A stretch of DNA of 64,000 nt from the NCBI GenBank assembly GCA_037893225.1, contig JAZGUH010000711.1, positions 1-64,000 on the forward strand, read 5' to 3'. The notes beneath the pieces were generated by a model. That model ran no database searches. It was not told the origin of the DNA and worked only from the letters and a program-made list of their open reading frames with translations. Shown piece after piece: positions 56,301 through 64,000 of this stretch. Origin of the DNA: Hippasteria phrygiana. Its lineage: Eukaryota > Echinodermata > Asteroidea > Valvatida > Goniasteridae. A program made the position numbers and the translations under genes. The stretch's first letter is position 1. The number at the start of each line of letters is the position of its first letter.

Positions 56301-59300
56301 CATGTCAAAATTACTGAATTTGGTTGATATTTCATGCAATTATGAATGAGTAAAGCAAGTCCATACCCCAGGGAATTTGACAGGCATGGAGCAATAAATA
56401 GACGGTAATCTGCACACAGATGGTGGCCGGGAAGAAAATAAACATTGCGAGGTTTGAATTTTCTCCACAAGTGTTAACTCTAAGAAGCCGCCGATAATTG
56501 CAACATGTAGCGCCAGATCTAAGCTATCCATACATGTCAACATTACTGAATTTGGTTGATATTTCATGCAATTATGAATGAGTAAAGCAAGTCCATACCC
56601 CAGGGAATTTGACATGCATGGAGCAATAAATAGACGGTAACATGTACACAGATGTTGGCCGGAAAGAAAATAAACATTGCGAGGTTTGAATTTTCTCCAC
56701 AAGTTTTAACTCTAAGAAGCCGCCGATAATTGCAACATGTAGCGCCAGATCTAAGCTATCCATACATGTCAAAATTACTGAATTTGGTTGATATTTCATG
56801 CAATTATGAATGAGTAAAGCAAGTCATACCCTAGGGAATTTGACAGGCATGGAGCAATAAATAGAAGGTAATATGCACACAGATGTTGGCCGGAAAGAAA
56901 ATAAACATTGCGAGGTTTGAATTTTCTCCACAAGTTTTAACTCTAAGAAGCCGCCGATAATTGCAACATGTAGCGCCAGATCTAAGCTATACATACATGT
57001 CAAAATTACTGAATTTGGTTGATATTTCATGCAATTATGAATGAGTAAAGCAAGTCCATACCCCAGGGAATTTGACAGGCATGGAGCAATAAATAGACGG
57101 TAATCTGCACACAGATGGTGGCCGGGAAGAAAATAAACATTGCGAGGTTTGAATTTTCTCCACAAGTGTTAACTCTAAGAAGCCGCCGATAATTGCAACA
57201 TGTAGCGCCAGATCTAAGCTATCCATACATGTCAACATTACTGAATTTGGTTGATATTTCATGGAATTATGAATGAGTAAAGCAAGTCCATACCCCAGGG
57301 AATTTGACATGCATGGAGCAATAAATAGACGGTAACATGTACACAGATGTTGGCCGGAAAGAAAATAAACATTGCGAGGTTTGAATTTTCTCCACAAGTG
57401 TTAACTCTAAGAAGCCGCCGATAATTGCAACATGTAGCGCCAGATCTAAGCTATCCATACATGTCAAAATTACTGAATTTGGTTGATATTTCATGCAATT
57501 ATGAATGAGTAAAGCAAGTCCATACCCCAGGGAATTTGACATGCATGGAGCAATAAATAGACGGTAACATGTACACAGATGTTGGCCGGAAAGAAAATAA
57601 ACATTGCGAGGTTTGAATTTTCTCCACAAGTGTTAACTCTAAGAAGCCGCCGATAATTGCAACATGTAGCGCCAGATCTAAGCTATCCATACATGTCAAA
57701 ATTACTGAATTTGGTTGATATTTCATGCAATTATGAATGAGTAAAGCAAGTCATACCCTAGGGAATTTGACAGGCATGGAGCAATAAATAGAAGGTAATA
57801 TGCACACAGATGTTGGCCGGAAAGAAAATAAACATTGCGAGGTTTGAATTTTCTCCACAAGTTTTAACTCTAAGAAGCCGCCGATAATTGCAACATGTAG
57901 CGCCAGATCTAAGCTATACATACATGTCAAAATTACTGAATTTGGTTGATATTTCATGCAATTATGAATGAGTAAAGCAAGTCCATACCCCAGGGAATTT
58001 GACAGGCATGGAGCAATAAATAGACGGTAATCTGCACACAGATGGTGGCCGGGAAGAAAATAAACATTGCGAGGTTTGAATTTTCTCCACAAGTGTTAAC
58101 TCTAAGAAGCCGCCGATAATTGCAACATGTAGCGCCAGATCTAAGCTATCCATACATGTCAACATTACTGAATTTGGTTGATATTTCATGCAATTATGAA
58201 TGAGTAAAGCAAGTCCATACCCCAGGGAATTTGACATGCATGGAGCAATAAATAGACGGTAACATGTACACAGATGTTGGCCGGAAAGAAAATAAACATT
58301 GCGAGGTTTGAATTTTCTCCACAAGTGTTAACTCTAAGAAGCCGCCGATAATTGCAACATGTAGCGCCAGATCTAAGCTATCCATACATGTCAAAATTAC
58401 TGAATTTGGTTGATATTTCATGCAATTATGAATGAGTAAAGCAAGTCATACCCTAGGGAATTTGACAGGCATGGAGCAATAAATAGAAGGTAATATGCAC
58501 ACAGATGTTGGCCGGAAAGAAAATAAACATTGCGAGGTTTGAATTTTCTCCACAAGTTTTAACTCTAAGAAGCCGCCGATAATTGCAACATGTAGCGCCA
58601 GATCTAAGCTATACATACATGTCAAAATTACTGCATTTGGTTGATATTTCATGCAATTATGAATGAGTAAAGCAAGTCCATACCCCAGGGAATTTGACAT
58701 GCATGGAGCAATAAATAGACGGTAACATGTACACAGATGTTGGCCGGAAAGAAAATAAACATTGCGAGGTTTGAATTTTCTCCACAAGTGTTAACTCTAA
58801 GAAGCCGCCGATAATTGCAACATGTAGCGCCAGATCTAAGCTATCCATACATGTCAAAATTACTGAATTTGGTTGATATTTCATGCAATTATGAATGAGT
58901 AAAGCAAGTCATACCCTAGGGAATTTGACAGGCATGGAGCAATAAATAGAAGGTAATATGCACACAGATGTTGGCCGGAAAGAAAATAAACATTGCGAGG
59001 TTTGAATTTTCTCCACAAGTTTTAACTCTAAGAAGCCGCCGATAATTGCAACATGTAGCGCCAGATCTAAGCTATACATACATGTCAAAATTACTGAATT
59101 TGGTTGATATTTCATGCAATTATGAATGAGTAAAGCAAGTCCATACCCCAGGGAATTTGACAGGCATGGAGCAATAAATAGACGGTAATCTGCACACAGA
59201 TGGTGGCCGGGAAGAAAATAAACATTGCGAGGTTTGAATTTTCTCCACAAGTGTTAACTCTAAGAAGCCGCCGATAATTGCAACATGTAGCGCCAGATCT

Positions 59301-60976
59301 AAGCTATCCATACATGTCAACATTACTGAATTTGGTTGATATTTCATGCAATTATGAATGAGTAAAGCAAGTCCATACCCCAGGGAATTTGACATGCATG
59401 GAGCAATAAATAGACGGTAACATGTACACAGATGTTGGCCGGAAAGAAAATAAACATTGCGAGGTTTGAATTTTCTCCACAAGTTTTAACTCTAAGAAGC
59501 CGCCGATAATTGCAACATGTAGCGCCAGATCTAAGCTATCCATACATGTCAAAATTACTGAATTTGGTTGATATTTCATGCAATTATGAATGAGTAAAGC
59601 AAGTCATACCCTAGGGAATTTGACAGGCATGGAGCAATAAATAGAAGGTAATATGCACACAGATGTTGGCCGGAAAGAAAATAAACATTGCGAGGTTTGA
59701 ATTTTCTCCACAAGTTTTAACTCTAAGAAGCCGCCGATAATTGCAACATGTAGCGCCAGATCTAAGCTATACATACATGTCAAAATTACTGAATTTGGTT
59801 GATATTTCATGCAATTATGAATGAGTAAAGCAAGTCCATACCCCAGGGAATTTGACAGGCATGGAGCAATAAATAGACGGTAATCTGCACACAGATGGTG
59901 GCCGGGAAGAAAATAAACATTGCGAGGTTTGAATTTTCTCCACAAGTGTTAACTCTAAGAAGCCGCCGATAATTGCAACATGTAGCGCCAGATCTAAGCT
60001 ATCCATACATGTCAACATTACTGAATTTGGTTGATATTTCATGCAATTATGAATGAGTAAAGCAAGTCCATACCCCAGGGAATTTGACATGCATGGAGCA
60101 ATAAATAGACGGTAACATGTACACAGATGTTGGCCGGAAAGAAAATAAACATTGCGAGGTTTGAATTTTCTCCACAAGTGTTAACTCTAAGAAGCCGCCG
60201 ATAATTGCAACATGTAGCGCCAGATCTAAGCTATCCATACATGTCAAAATTACTGAATTTGGTTGATATTTCATGCAATTATGAATGAGTAAAGCAAGTC
60301 CATACCCCAGGGAATTTGACATGCATGGAGCAATAAATAGACGGTAACATGTACACAGATGTTGGCCGGAAAGAAAATAAACATTGCGAGGTTTGAATTT
60401 TCTCCACAAGTTTTAACTCTAAGAAGCCGCCGATAATTGCAACATGTAGCGCCAGATCTAAGCTATACATACATGTCAAAATTACTGAATTTGGTTGATA
60501 TTTCATGCAATTATGAATGAGTAAAGCAAGTCCATACCCCAGGGAATTTGACAGGCATGGAGCAATAAATAGACGGTAATCTGCACACAGATGGTGGCCG
60601 GGAAGAAAATAAACATTGCGAGGTTTGAATTTTCTCCACAAGTGTTAACTCTAAGAAGCCGCCGATAATTGCAACATGTAGCGCCAGATCTAAGCTATCC
60701 ATACATGTCAACATTACTGAATTTGGTTGATATTTCATGCAATTATGAATGAGTAAAGCAAGTCCATACCCCAGGGAATTTGACATGCATGGAGCAATAC
60801 ATAGACGGTAACATGTACACAGATGTTGGCCGGAAAGAAAATAAACATTGCGAGGTTTGAATTTTCTCCACAAGTGTTAACTCTAAGAAGCCGCCGATAA
60901 TTGCAACATGTAGCGCCAGATCTAAGCTATCCATACATGTCAAAATTACTGAATTTGGTTGATATTTCATGCAATT
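53332..60976. repeat. Dense 463/695-bp alternation of dimers and trimers
   Basis: 231-bp CCTAGG monomers start at 53332, 54027, 54490, 54953, 55416, 56111, 56806, 57733, 58428, 58891 and 59586. Units are therefore 695, 463, 463, 463, 695, 695, 927, 695, 463, 695 and 1,391 bp. The dimer type lacks the ATCTGCAC monomer or its CATGC partner. This is the most regular higher-order pattern in the window. Confidence 0.85.
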
Positions 60977-61065
60977 ATGAATGAGTAAAGCAAGTCATAC
61001 CCTAGGGAATTTGACAGGCATGGAGCAATAAATAGAAGGTAATATGCACACAGATGTTGGCCGGA

Positions 61066-62689
61066 AAGAAAATAAACATTGCGAGGTTTGAATTTTCTCC
61101 ACAAGTTTTAACTCTAAGAAGCCGCCGATAATTGCAACATGTAGCGCCAGATCTAAGCTATACATACATGTCAAAATTACTGAATTTGGTTGATATTTCA
61201 TGCAATTATGAATGAGTAAAGCAAGTCCATACCCCAGGGAATTTGACATGCATGGAGCAATAAATAGACGGTAATATGTACACAGATGTTGGCCGGAAAG
61301 AAAATAAACATTGCGAGGTTTGAATTTTCTCCACAAGTGTTAACTCTAAGAAGCCGCCGATAATTGCAACATGTAGCGTCAGATCTAAGCTATCCATACT
61401 TGTCAAAATTACTGAATTTGGTTGATATTTCATGCAATTATGAATGAGTAAAGCAAGTCCATACCCCAGGGAATTTGACAGGCATGGAGCAATAAATAGA
61501 CGGTAATCTGCACACAGATGGTGGCCGGGAAGAAAATAAACATTGCGAGGTTTGAATTTTCTCCACAAGTTTTAACTCTAAGAAGCCGCCGATAATTGCA
61601 ACATGTAGCGCCAGATCTAAGCTATCCATACATGTCAAAATTACTGAATTTGGTTGATATTTCATGCAATTATGAATGAGTAAAGCAAGTCCATACCCTA
61701 GGGAATTTGACAGGCATGGAGCAATAAATAGAAGGTAATATGCACACAGATGTTGGCCGGAAAGAAAATAAACATTGCGAGGTTTGAATTTTCTCCACAA
61801 GTGTTAACTCTAAGAAGCCGCCGATAATTGCAACATGTAGCGCCAGATCTAAGCTATCCATACATGTCAAAATTACTGAATTTGGTTGATATTTCATGCA
61901 ATTATGAATGAGTAAAGCAAGTCCATACCCCAGGGATTTTGACAGGCATGGAGCAATAAATAAAAGGTAATCTGCACACAGATGGTGGCCGGTAAGGAAA
62001 TAAACATTGCGAGGTTTGAATTTTCTCCACAAGTGTTAACTCTAAGAAGCCGCCGATAATTGCAACATGTAGCGCCAGATCTAAGCTATCCATACTTGTC
62101 AAAATTACTGAATTTGGTTGATATTTCATGCAATTATGAATGAGTAAAGCAAGTCCATACCCCAGGGAATTTGACAGGCATGGAGCAATAAATAGACGGT
62201 AATCTGAACACAGATGGTGGCCGGGAAGAAAATAAACATTGCGAGGTTTGAATTTTCTCCACAAGTGTTAACTCTAAGAAGCCGCCGATAATTGCAACAT
62301 GTAGCGCCAGATCTAAGCTATCCATACATGTCAACATTACTGAATTTGGTTGATATTTCATGCAATTATGAATGAGTAAAGCAAGTCCATACCCCAGGGA
62401 ATTTGACATGCATGGAGCAATAAATAGACGGTAATCTGCACACAGATGGTGGCCGGGAAGAAAATAAACATTGCGAGGTTTGAATTTTCTCCACAAGTTT
62501 GAACTCTAAGAAGCCGCCGATGATTGCAACATGTAGCGCCAGATCTAAGCTATCCATACATGTCAAAATTACTGAATTTGGTTGATATTTCATGCAATTA
62601 TGAATGAGTAAAGCAAGTCCATACCCCAGGGAATTTGACAGGCATGGAGCAATAAATAGACGGTAATCTGCACACAGATGGTGGCCGGG
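61066..62689. repeat. Higher-order copy H1: 7-monomer unit (1,624 bp)
   Basis: Directly followed by its duplicate. Shared private markers are GCGTCAGATCT (61,376 and 63,000), CCATACCCTAGGG in a full-length monomer (near 61,692 and 63,316), GGATTTTGAC (near 61,934 and 63,558) and ATCTGAACAC (62,202 and 63,826). Confidence 0.88.
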
Positions 62690-63991
62690 AAGAAAATAAA
62701 CATTGCGAGGTTTGAATTTTCTCCACAAGTTTTAACTCTAAGAAGCCGCCGATAATTGCAACATGTAGCGCCAGATCTAAGCTATACATACATGTCAAAA
62801 TTACTGAATTTGGTTGATATTTCATGCAATTATGAATGAGTAAAGCAAGTCCATACCCCAGGGAATTTGACATGCATGGAGCAATAAATAGACGGTAATA
62901 TGTACACAGATGTTGGCCGGAAAGAAAATAAACATTGCGAGGTTTGAATTTTCTCCACAAGTGTTAACTCTAAGAAGCCGCCGATAATTGCAACATGTAG
63001 CGTCAGATCTAAGCTATCCATACTTGTCAAAATTACTGAATTTGGTTGATATTTCATGCAATTATGAATGAGTAAAGCAAGTCCATACCCCAGGGAATTT
63101 GACAGGCATGGAGCAATAAATAGACGGTAATCTGCACACAGATGGTGGCCGGGAAGAAAATAAACATTGCGAGGTTTGAATTTTCTCCACAAGTTTTAAC
63201 TCTAAGAAGCCGCCGATAATTGCAACATGTAGCGCCAGATCTAAGCTATCCATACATGTCAAAATTACTGAATTTGGTTGATATTTCATGCAATTATGAA
63301 TGAGTAAAGCAAGTCCATACCCTAGGGAATTTGACAGGCATGGAGCAATAAATAGAAGGTAATATGCACACAGATGTTGGCCGGAAAGAAAATAAACATT
63401 GCGAGGTTTGAATTTTCTCCACAAGTGTTAACTCTAAGAAGCCGCCGATAATTGCAACATGTAGCGCCAGATCTAAGCTATCCATACATGTCAAAATTAC
63501 TGAATTTGGTTGATATTTCATGCAATTATGAATGAGTAAAGCAAGTCCATACCCCAGGGATTTTGACAGGCATGGAGCAATAAATAAAAGGTAATCTGCA
63601 CACAGATGGTGGCCGGTAAGGAAATAAACATTGCGAGGTTTGAATTTTCTCCACAAGTGTTAACTCTAAGAAGCCGCCGATAATTGCAACATGTAGCGCC
63701 AGATCTAAGCTATCCATACTTGTCAAAATTACTGAATTTGGTTGATATTTCATGCAATTATGAATGAGTAAAGCAAGTCCATACCCCAGGGAATTTGACA
63801 GGCATGGAGCAATAAATAGACGGTAATCTGAACACAGATGGTGGCCGGGAAGAAAATAAACATTGCGAGGTTTGAATTTTCTCCACAAGTGTTAACTCTA
63901 AGAAGCCGCCGATAATTGCAACATGTAGCGCCAGATCTAAGCTATCCATACATGTCAACATTACTGAATTTGGTTGATATTTCATGCAATT
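61208..63991. repeat. Right-end zone: 12 monomers of 232 bp
   Basis: The array returns to uniform 232-bp monomers. They are organised as a seven-monomer tandem duplication (1,624 bp) running into the window end. Two monomers here combine the full-length CC of ordinary copies with the CCTAGG site typical of the 231-bp class. Confidence 0.92.
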
Positions 63992-64000
63992 ATGAATGAG
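62690..64000. repeat. Higher-order copy H2, cut by the window end
   Basis: Matches 61,066-62,376 without a difference that I noticed. The remaining quarter of the unit must lie outside the window. Confidence 0.85.
63992..64000. repeat. Truncated 277th monomer
   Basis: Nine bases, ATGAATGAG, begin the next unit and are cut by the window end. Confidence 0.9.

Larger units (their letters stand above)
31089..61207. repeat. Middle-right zone: 130 monomers, 41 with a one-base deletion (231 bp)
   Basis: The 231-bp monomers read AAGTCATACC where others read AAGTCCATACC. They start at 31089, 33640, 34335, 35030, 35493, 36188, 37347, 37810, 38505, 38968, 39199, 39894, 40357, 41052, 41515, 41746, 42441, 42904, 43599, 44758, 45221, 45916, 46379, 46610, 47305, 48232, 49391, 50086, 51709, 53332, 54027, 54490, 54953, 55416, 56111, 56806, 57733, 58428, 58891, 59586 and 60977. 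At monomer site 28, 31 of them have T (CCTAGG, an AvrII site), six have A and four have C. Spacing between successive copies is 695 bp sixteen times, 463 bp twelve times and 231 bp three times. Confidence 0.95.
1..64000. repeat. 232/231-bp satellite array, 276 monomers in direct tandem
   Basis: A single sequence of 232 bp repeats head to tail across the whole window without interruption. I followed one landmark (the TTATGAATGA junction) from the first to the last copy: 276 steps, 235 of 232 bp and 41 of 231 bp, which sum exactly to 63,991, leaving 9 bases. All copies have the same orientation. Nothing else is inserted: no transposon, gene, RNA gene or unique spacer. No member of a known satellite family is recognised. 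A eukaryotic satellite is the only reading that fits; chromosomal position (centromere, pericentromere, subtelomere) cannot be judged from inside the array. The array extends past both ends of the window. Confidence 0.98.

Noticed and set aside
231..63985. Minus-strand open frames of 68-120 codons repeated in nearly every monomer
   Set aside because: The 120-codon form opens at TTG, not ATG, and ends at the TAA of the TTATGAATGA junction. Copies overlap their neighbours by 131 nt in a different frame, because 232 leaves a remainder of one when divided by three. One-base deletions and substitutions truncate many of them without consequence. No domain or signal is recognisable. They are by-products of the repeat, not genes.
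1..64000. CRISPR-like array
   Set aside because: The repeats abut directly with no unique spacers, and the unit is 232 bp, far longer than a CRISPR repeat.
1..64000. Tandem 5S rRNA, snRNA or tRNA gene cluster
   Set aside because: I see no 5S internal promoter boxes, tRNA A/B boxes with a cloverleaf, or snRNA core in the monomer.
1..64000. Telomeric or transposon-derived repeat
   Set aside because: There is no TTAGGG-type repeat, no terminal inverted repeats, no target-site duplications and no transposase or reverse transcriptase coding in any frame. An ancient transposon origin of the monomer cannot be excluded.
1..64000. Assembly artefact creating the whole array
   Set aside because: Monomers carry structured, zoned variants and many private markers, which a simple looped or collapsed assembly would not produce. 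The adjacent near-identical blocks (4,385-8,096, 23,641-30,136, 38,566-43,659 and 61,066-64,000) remain worth testing with spanning reads.

Overview
The whole window is one uninterrupted tandem satellite array. It holds 276 complete head-to-tail monomers, all in the same orientation, plus 9 bases of a 277th. Of these, 235 monomers are 232 bp and 41 are 231 bp; the count closes exactly (235x232 + 41x231 = 63,991). I found no gene, RNA gene, transposable element, unique spacer or flanking sequence, so the array runs off both ends. This is the organisation of eukaryotic satellite DNA (centromeric, pericentromeric, subtelomeric or on a heterochromatic chromosome). The first monomer is about 38% GC. 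I do not recognise the family and cannot name the organism from sequence.

Layout. Positions 1-31,088 are 134 consecutive monomers of exactly 232 bp with no net indel. Positions 31,089-61,207 are 130 monomers in which 41 carry a one-base C deletion (231 bp). These recur mostly every third monomer (695 bp spacing) or every second (463 bp spacing). Positions 61,208-63,991 return to twelve 232-bp monomers. Sequence subfamilies are also zoned: one variant with two linked markers is confined to the left 27.8 kb, and the 231-bp variant to the right half.

On top of the monomer period lies a mosaic of higher-order copies: multi-kilobase blocks nearly identical at offsets of 1,856, 2,551, 2,547, 3,248, 4,640, 7,411 and 1,624 bp, several nested or overlapping. 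Neighbouring monomers differ at many diagnostic sites, whereas block copies differ by only a few bases. This is the expected signature of repeated unequal exchange and gene conversion rather than one fixed higher-order unit.

The minus strand shows an open frame of up to 120 codons in nearly every monomer. It is a by-product of the repeat: the long form starts at TTG, adjacent copies overlap by 131 nt, and 232 is not a multiple of three. I annotate no CDS.
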